The notes under the pieces are model-generated. The model was not told where the DNA came from and did no database searches. It saw nothing but the letters and a program-made list of their open reading frames with translations. From positions 62,001 to 126,000 of the forward strand of contig NZ_SOAN01000007.1 of NCBI RefSeq assembly GCF_004364585.1: a stretch of DNA of 64,000 bases, written 5' to 3'. Position 1 is the first letter of the stretch. Every line of letters starts with the position of its first letter. This document shows positions 46,354 through 56,900 of the stretch, piece after piece. The stretch comes from Nesterenkonia aurantiaca. Its GTDB lineage: Bacteria; Actinomycetota; Actinomycetes; Actinomycetales; Micrococcaceae. The translations under genes were made by a program, and so were the position numbers.

Positions 46354-47769
46354 TTAGAGGATGAATGAGAGTACAACACCGAGCGCGACGATCAGCAGCA
46401 CGGCGAGAATGATCACGAGCCAGCCCATCATGGACTGACGCGCTCCCTGACGCGTGCTGTGTTCGACCATCGCGTCGATTTCCAGACCGTGGGCTCCTCG
46501 AGCGTGGATCGGTTCGATGGCTCCGGTCGGGTGGTCGGTGGGTTCTGCGGGTTCATCGGATTCCACGTGCGCCCGCAGGGTCTTGCGCGTGATCACCTCG
46601 GACTCGGGCCGCAGTCGACGTCGAGGATCTTTCGCGTCACGCTCGGCTTCGACCTGTTCCTTGCGCAGCCGCTCCTGGTTGGCCTGCATCGCCCGAGCCG
46701 CCAGTGCCTGCTGCTTCTTCAGCAGCTCTGGATCTACGCGGTTCGGGTCGTCCGTGGCGGCCAGCGCCGCAGTGAGCCCCTGCAGGTCTGCGAGCTTGTC
46801 CTCGGAGAGTGCGGCGATGTTCTCGGTCACCTGCAGGCTTCGGCGAGACTTCCGGGAGGCGGGCACCGGGGCCTCCTCCTGGTCATCGAGCTCGGTGCCT
46901 GGGAGATCCTGCGGCCGTATGGACGGCAGTTCAGAGGCGGGCTCGGTCTCGGGGGCGTTCGCCAGGTCCGGCCGGGGGTCTTCACCGTCCTCGGACGGCT
47001 CCGAAACCTCGGAGTCGTCCTCAGGCTCCTTCTCCGACACCTCGTCGACCGCCTCACCGGCAGTCTCCTCTGGCGCCTCAGGCGCGGCTTCGGCTTCGGC
47101 TTCGGCTTCGGACCAGTCTGTCTCCGCCCGATCCTCCGGCGTGTCGGACTCTTCGGTGCCGAAGAAATCGGCTTCTGCCTGAGAATCCGCAAGTTCTGCT
47201 TCCGCGGCCGCTACGGGTGCCGAAGCAGGTGTGGCGTCCGGAGCGGAGGCGGCTGGCAGGGAGAACTCCCAGGACCCGACAGGCGCTGAGCTGGAGCTGA
47301 GTCCGCCGGTGGACTCGGAACCGGTCGTGAACGCAGGAGCAGCACCGGCACCCTGGTCCGTTCCAGTGTCCTGGTCCGTTCCAGTGTCTTGGTCCGCTCC
47401 CGTGTCCTGGTCGGCCTCGGGCGTGAGATCAGTGGCGGAGTCGACATCGACGTCGGCGCCCGTGTCGACGACAGTGCCACGCTGGCGTTCGGTGCTGGAA
47501 TCGACGGCGGTGCTGGGCTGGTCCTCGGTGCGGGACTCGGCGTCCTCGCGCGGGGTTTCCTCACGGGACGCACCATCAAGCGCAGAGACGGGCGCAGGGG
47601 CGGCGGTGGTGTCGATGGCCGGCTTCGGCGGGCGACGTCGTCCCGGGCGCTTCTTGGCAAGCTCGGCCTCGCGCTGGCGGCGCAGCTCCTTGCGTGAGAC
47701 CGGTAGGTACCGTGCGCGCAGATCATCCTTGCCTGAGGCGTCGTTCGGCTCGGTGTTCTCTGCGGTCAT
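46354..47769 (-). CDS. Large acidic disordered protein with a C-terminal membrane anchor
   Basis: 471 residues, no recognised domain. A basic start (RKELRRQREAELAKKRPGRR, about 26-45) is followed by a long Glu/Asp/Ser/Pro/Ala-rich segment that looks unstructured, including 6-residue DQDTGT repeats (about 121-143). A charged helical part (about 320-400) precedes one C-terminal transmembrane helix (WLVIILAVLLIVALGVVLSF). AGGAGG lies before ATG 47769. It sits between nadD and rsfS, 11 bp before rsfS, where many actinobacteria have a LytR-type or hypothetical gene. The function is unknown; tail-anchored topology is inferred. Confidence 0.75.
   Translation of the reverse strand: MTAENTEPNDASGKDDLRARYLPVSRKELRRQREAELAKKRPGRRRPPKPAIDTTAAPAPVSALDGASREETPREDAESRTEDQPSTAVDSSTERQRGTVVDTGADVDVDSATDLTPEADQDTGADQDTGTDQDTGTDQGAGAAPAFTTGSESTGGLSSSSAPVGSWEFSLPAASAPDATPASAPVAAAEAELADSQAEADFFGTEESDTPEDRAETDWSEAEAEAEAAPEAPEETAGEAVDEVSEKEPEDDSEVSEPSEDGEDPRPDLANAPETEPASELPSIRPQDLPGTELDDQEEAPVPASRKSRRSLQVTENIAALSEDKLADLQGLTAALAATDDPNRVDPELLKKQQALAARAMQANQERLRKEQVEAERDAKDPRRRLRPESEVITRKTLRAHVESDEPAEPTDHPTGAIEPIHARGAHGLEIDAMVEHSTRQGARQSMMGWLVIILAVLLIVALGVVLSFIL
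47353..47412. repeat. 18-bp tandem repeats inside the disordered gene
   Basis: Units at 47353, 47371 and 47389 (CTGGTCCGTTCCAGTGTC and close variants) plus a partial fourth encode repeated DQDTGT. The first two units are identical, which suggests recent duplication. Confidence 0.85.
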
Positions 47770-47896
47770 CCTGCGGCCTCCTGAGGTCCCTGGTCGGACA
47801 ATGCTGTCCGAGCCGGAACATTGCCCTGGTTCAAAGTGGTCTCGACGGTGAAGAACCGGTGTCCATCGTATGCCGAGGCGTGAGGGTGCGAGACAC

Positions 47897-48547
47897 TCAA
47901 CGCGCGGGGTCTGCTGGATCTCGTTGGTACAGCCGGTGTTTGGCGATGTATTGCACGACCCCGTCGGGCACCAGGTACCAGACGGGCTTCTCGGCGCGGA
48001 CCCGCTGGCGGCAGTCCGTGGAGGAGATCGCCATCGCGGGGATCTCCATCAGAGAGATCTCTTTGGTCCGACCGAAGTCCTCGGAGATGTACCCGGGACG
48101 CGTCACCGACACGAAGTGCGCGAGCTCCCAGAGCTCATCGACGTTCTTCCAAGACATGATCTGGGCCATCGCGTCGGCCCCGGTGATGAAGAACAGTTCG
48201 GCATCTGGGTACATCTCGCGGAAGTCCCGCAGGGTGTCGATCGTGTAGGTCGCTCCCCCGCGGTCGATGTCCACCCGAGAGACGGTGAAGCGGGGGTTCG
48301 CCGCTGTGGCGACTACCGTCAGCAGGTAGCGGTGCTCGGCCGGCGCGACCTCGCGCCCGACCTTCTGCCAGGGCTCCCCCGTAGGCACGAAGATGACCTC
48401 ATCGAGCCCGAACTCGGTGGCCACTTCACTCGCCGCGACCAGGTGCCCGTGGTGGATGGGGTCGAAGGTGCCACCCATGATTCCCAGCCGCAGTCGACCT
48501 GGAGCTCGCTCTGAGGTCGCCGCGACGCGCGGGTGACGCTGCGCCAA
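47897..48547 (-). CDS. nadD: Nicotinate-nucleotide adenylyltransferase
   Basis: Makes deamido-NAD from nicotinate mononucleotide and ATP. 216 residues with the nucleotidyltransferase [11 protein letters not shown] motif (about 25-35), [10 protein letters not shown], and [10 protein letters not shown] (the ISSTxxR pattern) near the C-terminus. The start is unusual: TTG 48547 is the only upstream start keeping the first strand (LRLGIMGG), and no clear ribosome site is seen. It begins 6 bp after the stop of the small membrane protein gene, so it may rely on coupling. The enzyme is essential for NAD synthesis. Confidence 0.94.
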   Translation of the reverse strand: MAQRHPRVAATSERAPGRLRLGIMGGTFDPIHHGHLVAASEVATEFGLDEVIFVPTGEPWQKVGREVAPAEHRYLLTVVATAANPRFTVSRVDIDRGGATYTIDTLRDFREMYPDAELFFITGADAMAQIMSWKNVDELWELAHFVSVTRPGYISEDFGRTKEISLMEIPAMAISSTDCRQRVRAEKPVWYLVPDGVVQYIAKHRLYQRDPADPAR

Positions 48548-48553
48548 GCGAGG

Positions 48554-48733
48554 TCAGTGGTCGCCGTGCGGCGCGGCGGGCAGCTGGCGACCCTTCCCGG
48601 CGAAGCTCACGGTGATCAGCAGCAGGAACATCAGCAGGATGAACATGATGATGCCGTACCAGTGCGCCTCGATGGGCAGCGCGGCAGTCTCCTCGGCGCC
48701 CAGGACTGTGGCGATGACGTGCAGGTTGAACAT
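48554..48733 (-). CDS. Small single-pass membrane protein, 59 residues
   Basis: ATG 48733 follows a GGGAG site by 6 bases and runs 59 codons to a TGA at 48554. The protein has a polar start (MFNLHVIATVLGAEETAALP), then one strong transmembrane helix (WYGIIMFILLMFLLLITVSF, 25-44) and a short basic/His tail (GKGRQLPAAPHGDH). It matches no family I can name, though similar small proteins occur beside nadD in related genera. It lies between proA and nadD and probably sets translation of nadD. It is real on ribosome-site and composition grounds; the role is unknown. Confidence 0.75.
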   Translation of the reverse strand: MFNLHVIATVLGAEETAALPIEAHWYGIIMFILLMFLLLITVSFAGKGRQLPAAPHGDH

Positions 48734-48788
48734 GCTTCTCCCTCGTATGGGATGAACGTGGATTGATCGGTCCCCAGTGTACGCCGAA

Positions 48789-50216
48789 TCAGGCGCGGAC
48801 CTGGCCCTCGCCCCGGACGATCCACTTCGTGGTGGTCAGCTCGGCCATGCCCATGGGCCCGCGGGCATGCATCTTCTGCGTCGAGATCCCGACCTCGGCG
48901 CCGAGGCCGAACTGGCCGCCGTCGGTGAACCGGGTCGAGGCGTTGACGATCACGGCGGCGGCATCGACCTCGGCGACGAACCGGTCGGCGTTCGAGACCG
49001 AATCGGTCACGATCGCCTCGGTGTGGCCGGTGGAGAAGCGGGTGATGTGCGTGATGGCCTCATCCAGGGAGTCCACCACGGCGACCGCCAGCTCCAGATC
49101 GTGGTATTCGGTGGCGAAGTCCTCCTCGGTGACCTCGGTGACGGTGCCGAACTTCACCGGGTCCTCGGTGAGGCTCTCCGGCTGGGTCGCGGGCAGCCAT
49201 TCGCGGGCCCGGGAGTCCACGTGCAGGTTCACGCCGCTGCGCAGCAGCCCGCGCAGGACCTCCTGGCCGGCATCGGCGGCATCGGCGTGGAGCAGCAGGG
49301 TTTCTGCGGCGTTGCAGACGCTGGGCCGGGAGGTCTTGGCGTTGACCACGATGTTGCGCGCGGTCTCGGGATCGGCCTGGGCGTCGATGTAGATGTGCAC
49401 GTTGCCCTCGCCGGTCTCGATCACCGGGACGCGGGAGTTCTGCACCACATGCTGGATCAGCTCCCGGCCGCCGCGTGGGATCAGCACATCCACGGACCCG
49501 CGCTGAGTCATCAGCGCGGTCGCGCCCTCGCGGCCGAAGCTGTCGATGGACTGCACCGCGTCGACCGGCACCGCGGTGGTGCGCAGCGCATCCCGAATGA
49601 TGGCCAACAGCATCTCGTTGGTCTTCTGTGCGGCTGACCCGCCGCGCAGGATCACCGCGTTGCCGGACTTCAGTCCGAGTGCTGCGATATCGATGGTGAC
49701 GTTGGGACGGGCCTCGTAGATCACGCCCATCACCCCGAGTGGGACGCTGACCTGGGTCAGGCGCAGGCCGTTGGGCAGCGTTCGGCCCTGCAGCACCCGG
49801 CCGACGGGATCGCTGAGACCCATGATCTCCTCCACAGAGGCGGCGAGGGCCTCGATGCGCTCGTGGCTGAGCGCCAGGCGGTCCAAGAGTGAACGGCTGA
49901 GCCCGGCCTCACGACCCCGATCCAGGTCCTCCTGGTTCGCTTCGGTGAGCGAGGCGAAGGACTCGCGCAGCCCGGAGGCCACGGCCGCCAGGGTCCTGTC
50001 CTTGTGTTCGCGGTCCAGGCCGCGCAGTCCGCGAGAGGCGTCGCGAGCCCGCTCTGCGACCGCACGGATGCCCTCGGCGATCTCCCCCGAGACGTCCTGG
50101 GAGTTCTCGCTCGAGACGTCCGGGGCGTCCTCCCCCGAGGCGTCCTCGACGGTCTCTGCCGCGGTGTTCTGCGTGGAACTGGTCTCGGTCTTCTGAGTCT
50201 TCTGCTCTTCAGCCAT
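48789..50216 (-). CDS. proA: Gamma-glutamyl phosphate reductase
   Basis: Second step of proline synthesis: reduces glutamyl phosphate to the semialdehyde with NADPH. 475 residues with the usual core: YEARPNVTIDIAALGLKSGN, LIPRGGRELIQHVVQNSRVP, the catalytic Cys in NAKTSRPSVCNAAETLL, and FTDGGQFGLGAEVGISTQK near the end. The first about 45 residues are an acidic, Ser/Thr-rich extension not found in most ProA proteins. ATG 50216 overlaps the proB end region, so the two are coupled. GTG 50222 is an alternative start. Confidence 0.95.
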   Translation of the reverse strand: MAEEQKTQKTETSSTQNTAAETVEDASGEDAPDVSSENSQDVSGEIAEGIRAVAERARDASRGLRGLDREHKDRTLAAVASGLRESFASLTEANQEDLDRGREAGLSRSLLDRLALSHERIEALAASVEEIMGLSDPVGRVLQGRTLPNGLRLTQVSVPLGVMGVIYEARPNVTIDIAALGLKSGNAVILRGGSAAQKTNEMLLAIIRDALRTTAVPVDAVQSIDSFGREGATALMTQRGSVDVLIPRGGRELIQHVVQNSRVPVIETGEGNVHIYIDAQADPETARNIVVNAKTSRPSVCNAAETLLLHADAADAGQEVLRGLLRSGVNLHVDSRAREWLPATQPESLTEDPVKFGTVTEVTEEDFATEYHDLELAVAVVDSLDEAITHITRFSTGHTEAIVTDSVSNADRFVAEVDAAAVIVNASTRFTDGGQFGLGAEVGISTQKMHARGPMGMAELTTTKWIVRGEGQVRA

Positions 50217-50218
50217 GC

Positions 50219-51373
50219 TCACAGCCTAGTCTCGATCCGCACGATGTCATCTGCGTGAATCACGGCGCGCTCATATTCCGGCCCCAGGTCGGTGCCCAGC
50301 TCGGCGGTGGAGCGGCCCAGCATCTGCGGGAGCTCGGTGGAGGAATACCCCACCAGTCCTCGGGCTCGCACGGTGCCGGCGCGGTCGAGGATCTCCACCG
50401 GGTCAGAGGCTTCGAAGTCTCCGGTCAGCGAGAGGATCCCGGCGGGCAGCAACGAGCGACGACCCTCGACCACCGCGGCGACCGCCCCGTCGTCGATGCT
50501 CAGCCGGCCTTTCGGGTGCGCCAGGTGCGCGATCCAGGCCGAGCGGGCGCCGCGGCGTCGTCCCCTGGCCTCGAAGAAGGTGCCCACGTCTTCGCCGTGG
50601 AAGAGTCGGCGGGCGTTCGGCGCGGAGGTCAGCAGCGCCGGGATGCCGCTGGAGGCCACGATCTGCGCGGCTTCGACCTTGGTCACCATGCCGCCGGTGC
50701 CCACACCGGCCTTCCCGCGACGACCCAGGGTCACCCCGATGAGGTCCTCCGGGCCGGAGACCTGCGAGACCGGAGTACCGCCCTGCTCGGGCGGACCGTC
50801 ATAGAGCGCATCCACATCGGAGAGCAGGATCAGCGCGTCGGCGCGCAGCAGGTTCGCGGTCAGCGCGGCGAGCCGGTCGTTGTCGCCGAAACGGATCTCG
50901 TGGGTGGCCACCGCGTCGTTCTCATTGACCACCGGCACCGCCCCGAGGCTGAGCAGCTTCTCCAGGGTGCGCAGCGCGTTGGTGTACTGGGTGCGCCGCA
51001 TCAGGTCCTCCACGGTGAGCAGCACCTGCGAAACCGTGGTCTGGTACTGGGCGAACGCCCGGGTGTAGTGCGCCAGCAGCAACCCCTGGCCGACGGCGGC
51101 TGCCGCCTGCTGGGTCGCGAGGTCCGCGGGTCGGGTGCCCAGACCCAGCGGCGCCAGACCGGCGGCGATCGCGCCGGAGGAGACCAGCACGACCTCGGTG
51201 CCGCGCTCACGCAGCACCTGCAGATCCGCCACCAGTAGATTCAGCGCGTCCACGGAGATGCCCCCGTCAAGGGTGGTCAGCGAGGAGGAGCCGATCTTGA
51301 CCACCACGCGTCGGGCATCGACCAGATCGGTGCGGGAGGTGACCATCGACTCGGTCAGCCGGGGCGTGCTCAT
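50219..51373 (-). CDS. proB: Glutamate 5-kinase
   Basis: First enzyme of proline synthesis, phosphorylating glutamate. 384 residues: amino-acid kinase domain ([12 protein letters not shown] at the start, [36 protein letters not shown]) and a C-terminal PUA domain ([19 protein letters not shown] to about 375). The start overlaps the obg stop by 4 bases (ATGA), so obg-proB-proA are translated together. Proline feedback control is typical of the enzyme family. Confidence 0.96.
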   Translation of the reverse strand: MSTPRLTESMVTSRTDLVDARRVVVKIGSSSLTTLDGGISVDALNLLVADLQVLRERGTEVVLVSSGAIAAGLAPLGLGTRPADLATQQAAAAVGQGLLLAHYTRAFAQYQTTVSQVLLTVEDLMRRTQYTNALRTLEKLLSLGAVPVVNENDAVATHEIRFGDNDRLAALTANLLRADALILLSDVDALYDGPPEQGGTPVSQVSGPEDLIGVTLGRRGKAGVGTGGMVTKVEAAQIVASSGIPALLTSAPNARRLFHGEDVGTFFEARGRRRGARSAWIAHLAHPKGRLSIDDGAVAAVVEGRRSLLPAGILSLTGDFEASDPVEILDRAGTVRARGLVGYSSTELPQMLGRSTAELGTDLGPEYERAVIHADDIVRIETRL

Positions 51374-53040
51374 GACCGGTCGGTCTCCGCCTCGTCCGTG
51401 CCGAAGCCCTCGTCCTGCAGATCATCAGGGTTGCCGTGCGGGTAGAAGATCTCCACGCCGTCCTCGTCGGTCACGCTGGTGGGCGCGCCGTCGTCCTTGC
51501 GCTTGGTGGGTGCACCGTTCTGGGAGCGGTACTCCACGTCCATCTCGGCCCGGGTGGCGACCTTCGCGGCGCGGCGGTCTGCCTGTTCCTGCTTCTTCTC
51601 CGCACGGGTGGGCCGGGAGTGGTCGTCCAGGCGCAGGTCGGTGCCGCGAGGACCGCCGAGGTGCTCGGCGCCGGCAGCCATGGTGGGCTCCCAGTCGAAG
51701 ACCACGCCGTCCTCTTCGGAGCCGATGACCACGGCCTCGCCGGGCTTGGCGCCCTGCTTGAACAGCTCGTCCTCGATGCCCACGGCCACCAGGCGGTCGG
51801 CGAGGTAACCCACGGCTTCGTCGTTGCCGAAGTCGGTCTGCAGGATCCAGCGCTCTGGCTTGTCACCGCGCACCCGCCACAGCGGCTCGCCGCCCTTGGA
51901 CTCTGCCGTGACGGTGAACTGCTTGCGATTGACCGAGCGGGGCCGCACGGTGACCGGCACCGGTGCGGGCTCGATCTCGCGCTGGGCTCGTGCCTCGAGG
52001 ACCAGCTCGGCCATGGCGAAGCCGAGGTCGCGCAGACCGTCGCGGTTCAGCGCGGAGACGTCGAAGACCCGGTAGCCGCGGTCGGTGAGATCGGCACGCA
52101 CCATCTCGGCCATCGCGGCACCGTCGGGCAGATCGGTCTTGTTCAGCGCGATCAGGCGGGGCCGCTCATTGAGCGGAACGGCGTTGGAGGAGTTGTCCTC
52201 GGTGCCGCCGGCGCCCTCGACCTTGTCCGGGGCGTAGGCCGCGAGCTCTGCCTCGATGGCGTCGAGGTCGCCCAGCGGGTCACGGTCGCTCTCCAGCGAG
52301 GCGCAGTCGAGCACGTGGACCAGCGCGGCGCAGCGCTCCACGTGGCGCAGGAACTCATGTCCCAGGCCCTTGCCCTCGGCGGCGCCGGGGATCAGCCCGG
52401 GCACGTCGGCCACCGTGAAGCGGGTCTCCCCGGCCTGGACGACGCCCAGGTTGGGCACCAGGGTGGTGAAGGGGTAGTCAGCGATCTTGGGCCGCGCGGC
52501 GCTCATCGCGGCGATCAGGCTGGACTTGCCGGCGGAGGGGAAGCCGACCAGGGCGATGTCCGCGACGGACTTCAGCTCCAGGACGATGTCGTTAGCCTCG
52601 CCGGGGGTGCCCAGCAGCGCGAAGCCGGGGGCCTTGCGCTTCTTCGAGGAGAGTGAGGCGTTGCCGAGGCCGCCCTGGCCGCCTTCGGAGATGGTGTATC
52701 GGGCACCGGGCTCGACCAGGTCAGCCAGGACCCGGCCGTCGCGGTCCTTGACCACGGTGCCCTCGGGCACGGGGAGCTCCAGCACGGGACCACGGGTGCC
52801 ATGGCGGAGATCGCCCTGGCCGACTCCGCCGTTCTCGCCGTGGCGGTGGGGCCGGTGGTGGTACTCCAGCAGGGTCGTGGTCTGCGGGTCGACCACGAGG
52901 ACCACCGAGCCGCCGTCCCCGCCGTTGCCGCCGTCGGGCCCGCCGAGGGGTTTGAACTTCTCGCGGTGCACGGAGACGCAGCCGTGGCCACCGTTACCGC
53001 CCGTGGTGTGGAGGACCACTCGGTCGACGAAATGTGCCAT
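51370..53040 (-). CDS. obgE: GTPase Obg/CgtA
   Basis: Ribosome-assembly and growth-control GTPase. 556 residues in three parts: the glycine-rich Obg fold (1-160), the GTPase domain with P-loop GFPSAGKSS (166-174), DVPGLIPGA (switch/G3) and NKTD (G4), and the OCT domain at about 350-430. The last about 110 residues are a charged tail longer than in most Obg proteins. AAGGAG precedes the ATG. A strong hairpin separates it from rpmA, so it probably has its own promoter. Confidence 0.96.
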   Translation of the reverse strand: MAHFVDRVVLHTTGGNGGHGCVSVHREKFKPLGGPDGGNGGDGGSVVLVVDPQTTTLLEYHHRPHRHGENGGVGQGDLRHGTRGPVLELPVPEGTVVKDRDGRVLADLVEPGARYTISEGGQGGLGNASLSSKKRKAPGFALLGTPGEANDIVLELKSVADIALVGFPSAGKSSLIAAMSAARPKIADYPFTTLVPNLGVVQAGETRFTVADVPGLIPGAAEGKGLGHEFLRHVERCAALVHVLDCASLESDRDPLGDLDAIEAELAAYAPDKVEGAGGTEDNSSNAVPLNERPRLIALNKTDLPDGAAMAEMVRADLTDRGYRVFDVSALNRDGLRDLGFAMAELVLEARAQREIEPAPVPVTVRPRSVNRKQFTVTAESKGGEPLWRVRGDKPERWILQTDFGNDEAVGYLADRLVAVGIEDELFKQGAKPGEAVVIGSEEDGVVFDWEPTMAAGAEHLGGPRGTDLRLDDHSRPTRAEKKQEQADRRAAKVATRAEMDVEYRSQNGAPTKRKDDGAPTSVTDEDGVEIFYPHGNPDDLQDEGFGTDEAETDRS

Positions 53041-53077
53041 GGCTGGAGACTCCTTGAAGAAAATTCTGACTTAAGAC

Positions 53078-53118
53078 AAGTCGAGGGTGGGCCCATCAAG
53101 TGGGCCCACCCTCGACTT
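53078..53118. terminator. Hairpin terminator after rpmA, 18-bp perfect stem
   Basis: Arms 53078-53095 and 53101-53118 pair exactly with a 5-base loop, between the rpmA stop and the obg start. It would cap the ribosomal operon and uncouple obg. Confidence 0.85.
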
Positions 53119-53147
53119 TACGTACGAAACGTCTGTGCAGGCCTGAA

Positions 53148-53402
53148 TCAGGCTGCTGGGACGATGTTGACGACCTTCCGACCGCGACGGCTGCCGAACT
53201 CGACGGCGCCTTCTGCCAGTGCGAAGAGGGTGTCATCGCCACCGCGTCCGACGTTGACGCCGGGGTGGAACTTGGTGCCGCGCTGGCGGATCAGGATCTC
53301 ACCAGCGGAGACGTTCTGGCCGCCGAAGCGCTTCACGCCCAGGTACTGGGCGTTGGAATCGCGGCCGTTGCGAGTCGAGCTCGCACCTTTTTTATGTGCC
53401 AT
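53148..53402 (-). CDS. rpmA: 50S ribosomal protein L27
   Basis: 84 residues, standard L27: [22 protein letters not shown] at the start (22 residues, written here only by its ends MAHKKG and DSNAQYLG), [22 protein letters not shown] and [12 protein letters not shown]. The N-terminus reaches the peptidyl-transfer centre. No cleavable leader is present. It follows rplU by 51 bp and ends the operon at the hairpin. Confidence 0.97.
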   Translation of the reverse strand: MAHKKGASSTRNGRDSNAQYLGVKRFGGQNVSAGEILIRQRGTKFHPGVNVGRGGDDTLFALAEGAVEFGSRRGRKVVNIVPAA

Positions 53403-53453
53403 GGGTCTGCCTACCTCTCAGGGAGAACGGGGGATCTGCGAACCTGGATCGCC

Positions 53454-53762
53454 TCAGGCGATCGAGGTCACCTTGATGCGGGTGAGCTCAGAACGGTGAC
53501 CCTGGCGCTTGCGGTAGCCGGTCTTGTTCTTGAACTTCTCAATGACGATCTTCTTACCGCGCAGGTTCTCCAGGACCTCGGCCTCAACCGTGATCTTGGC
53601 GAGCTCATCTGCTGCGGTAGTGACCTTGTCCCCGTCCACCAGCATCACTGCCGGCAGCTTAATGGTGCTGCCTGCCGCGCCCGGAACTCGGTCAACGGTC
53701 ACGAGGTCTCCAACGGAAACCTTTTCCTGGCGGCCGCCAGCGCGGACAATCGCGTACACCAC
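53454..53762 (-). CDS. rplU: 50S ribosomal protein L21
   Basis: 102 residues: [20 protein letters not shown] at the start, [13 protein letters not shown] in the middle, and [20 protein letters not shown] plus [12 protein letters not shown] at the end. The open frame begins at 53789, but GTG 53762 gives the length and first residues conserved in L21. First gene of rplU-rpmA. The leader (53763-53933) could carry the usual autoregulation; no known structure was identified by eye. Confidence 0.96.
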   Translation of the reverse strand: MVYAIVRAGGRQEKVSVGDLVTVDRVPGAAGSTIKLPAVMLVDGDKVTTAADELAKITVEAEVLENLRGKKIVIEKFKNKTGYRKRQGHRSELTRIKVTSIA

Positions 53763-53933
53763 TTGGGACTCACTTCTCTCGATGATCATTTCGGACTAAA
53801 CCAATCGCGCATATCCATGGGGGTCCTCCTGGAACGGAGACTCTCCACAGATCTGCGCGGAAGACATATCGGTGCTTATCACACCAAGGGTCAACCTTAC
53901 GCGAGGACCTCAGGGACAGCAAGTTGGCCGCGG

Positions 53934-53956
53934 CCGATCCCCCGCTGAGGGATCGG
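53934..53956 (-). terminator. Hairpin after rne
   Basis: An 8-bp stem, CCGATCCC with GGGATCGG, and a 7-base loop, 15 bp past the rne stop. Confidence 0.5.
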
Positions 53957-53970
53957 GCACGGCCCTCCGG

Positions 53971-56900
53971 CTACTCGGGGCGGGCGATCTCCTCGGCCTT
54001 AACCCCTACCCCGAACATCACCGGCTCGCTCGCGGGCTTCTTCTTCGGGGTCTCGGCAGAACTCTGCTCCGACGGCGTCGAGGAGAACGTCTTGCCTTCG
54101 GGCTTCTGCGCGGTGGGGATCTGCTGGACCTCACCGGAGACGCCCTGCAGAGACCCTGCGGCACGACGACGGCGACGCACCGGTGCCGGGCTGCGCGGTT
54201 CACGCGAGTCCAGCGCCTGCCCCAGGGTGTCCAACGAGGCCTGCTTGTCCTGGCCGGAGCCGCCTGCGGAGGAGGGCGCCTGCCGCTCGCGCTTCTCGGC
54301 GCGTGGAAGCGGGACCTCTTCGCCGCCGATCTTGAGCACCTTCTCACTGGAGGCGCCGGTCGGCTCCGCTGCCTGGCGCTCAGACTTCGCTGCCTCAGAC
54401 TTCCCGGCCCCGGACTTGGCTGCCCCGCCCTGCTCGGCGCTGGCCTGCTTAGTGCTGCTCTGTTCGTTGTCGTCCTGAGCAGCGCCGGACTGAGCGGCGC
54501 CGGCCTGGGCATTGCCGCCCTGAGAGGTGCTGCCGGCAGGCTGGCTGGCGCTGCGGCGGCCTCGGCGGCGTGCCGGGCGAGACCCCGAGGCGGAACCTGA
54601 GGCAGAACCGGACTGCTGGTTCTCAGCCCGAGGGCCGCCGTCGCTGCGATCGCCGGACTTCTCGGGGCTGCCCGCGGAGCCCTGCGCGGAGACGGTGTCA
54701 GTCTCCTTATGGCGATCCTCGCCGGCGGGGCGCTGCTCCTGATCGGCGTGCTTCGAGGCGGCGGCGACCTGGGCCAGTGCCTGGCGTGCCTTCTCCTGGC
54801 GCTCCTTCTCCTCGGCGCTCACCTCGGGCGCGGACTGGGCCGAGTCATTCTCGTCCTCGGAGCGGCGGCCCTTGGACTTGCGCCGCTTCTTGGGCGCCCG
54901 GGCCTTCTGCGGGTCCCCATGGGAGGTGAAGGAGCCGCCATGCTCGATCGGCTCGGCGTGGGTGATCACGCCGCGGCCCGCGCAGTGCTCGCAGTCTTCG
55001 GAGAAGACCTCCAGGAGGCCGGTGCCCATACGCTTGCGGGTCATCTGGATCAGGCCCAACGAGGTCACCTCGGCGACCTGGTGCTTGGTGCGGTCGCGTC
55101 CGAGGCACTCGACGAGCCGGCGCAGCACCAGGTCCCGGTTGACCTCCAGGACCATGTCGATGAAATCGACCACGATGATCCCGCCGATGTCGCGCAGGCG
55201 CAGCTGCCGGACGAGCTCCTCGGCGGCCTCGAGGTTGTTCTTGGTGACGGTCTCCTCGAGGTTGCCGCCGGATCCGACGAACTTGCCGGTGTTGACGTCG
55301 ACCACGGTCATGGCTTCGGTGCGGTCAAAGACCAGCGAGCCGCCGGAGGGCAGGTTGACCTTGCGGTCCAGCGCCTTGTTCAGCTGCTCGTCGATCCGGT
55401 GGTGCGAGAAGATGTCGTTGGCCTGCTGCTCCTCTGGGATCCACTGCTGGAGCCGGTCGAGCAGGTGTGGGGCCACATAGGTGACATAGGCCTCGATGTT
55501 GTCCCAGGTCTCTTCACCCTGGACCTCCATGGAGGAGAAGTCCTCGTTGAACACGTCGCGGACGACCTTGATGGTCAGGTCGGGCTCGGCGTAGAACAGC
55601 TCCGGGGCCAGCACCTTCTTGTCATCGGACTGGCGCTGGATCTGCTCCCAGAGCGAGCGCAGTCGGTTGATGTCGTTGGTCAGCTCCTCCTCGGAGGCGC
55701 CTTCCGCGGCGGTGCGCACGATCACGCCGGCGTTGTCGGGCATGTGGTCCTTCAGGACCTTCTTCAGCCGGGCGCGCTCGGTGTCTGGCAGCTTCCGGGA
55801 GATCCCGGTCATCGAGCCACCGGGCACGAACACCAGGTAGCGGCCGGGAAGTGAGATCTGGCTGGTCAGCCGGGCACCCTTGTGTCCGACCGGGTCCTTG
55901 GTGACCTGGACCAGCACGGAGTCGCCGGACTTCAGCGCGTTCTCGATCTTGCGCGGACCGCCGTTGAGGCGCGAGGCGGCCCAGTCGACCTCACCGGCGT
56001 AGAGCACGGCGTTTCGGCCGCGGCCGATGTCCACGAAGGCGGCCTCCATGGAGGGCAGCACGTTCTGGACCTTGCCGAGGTAGACGTTGCCGATCAGCGA
56101 GTCCTGGGTGGTGTGCGAGACGTAGTGCTCCGCGAGCACGCCGTCCTCGAGCACGCCGATCTGGATCCGCTCCCCGCGCTGTCGCACGATCATCTTGCGG
56201 TCCACGGATTCACGGCGGGCCAGGAACTCGGCCTCGGTGATCACCTGACGACGCCGTCCGGTGTCACGGGAGGACCGGCGGCGCTGCCGCTTCGCCTCGA
56301 GCCGGGTGGAGCCCTTGAGCCCGGTGACCTTGTCCGAGACCGGGGCCTCGGCGGCCTCACGCGGAGCCCGGACCCGGGTCACGGTGTGGGCATCATCCTC
56401 ATTGGACTCAACCTCGAGGTCGGCGCTGCCCCGACGACGACGACGGCGCTTGCGGATCACCGGTGAGTCATCCTCGGCGGAGTCGGTCTCCCGGTCCCCG
56501 CGGTTCTGCGAGCCTGACCCGTTGCCGGAGTCACCGTTCTTCGCATCTGGGTTCTTCGCGTCTGAGTTCTTCGTGTCGTTGGACTGCGAGCCGTTCCCGC
56601 GGTCCGCGGAGTCCCCGGCTGAGGACTGCGCCTCCGATGACTCGGAGTCGCTGGACCCCCGGGAGTCCTCGGAGCCGCGGTTCTTGTTCCGGCCGCCGCG
56701 GCGGCGCTTCCGGCGTGAGCGGCGGCCCGAGCCGTCCTCGTCCTGATCATCCTCGGACTGGGCATCCCAGTCCTGGGAGTCGTCGTCCTCGAAATCCCTG
56801 GTCTGGGAATCGCGGCTCGACGCTGAGGAGCCGCGGGAGTCGGAGTCCGCATCGTCGGCGCTGCGGGTCTTCGAGGGGGTGCGGGCTTTGACCGTGGCCA

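Noticed and set aside
53763-53933. A riboswitch or ribosomal leader before rplU
   Set aside because: No known fold could be recognised by eye; a covariance-model search would be needed.
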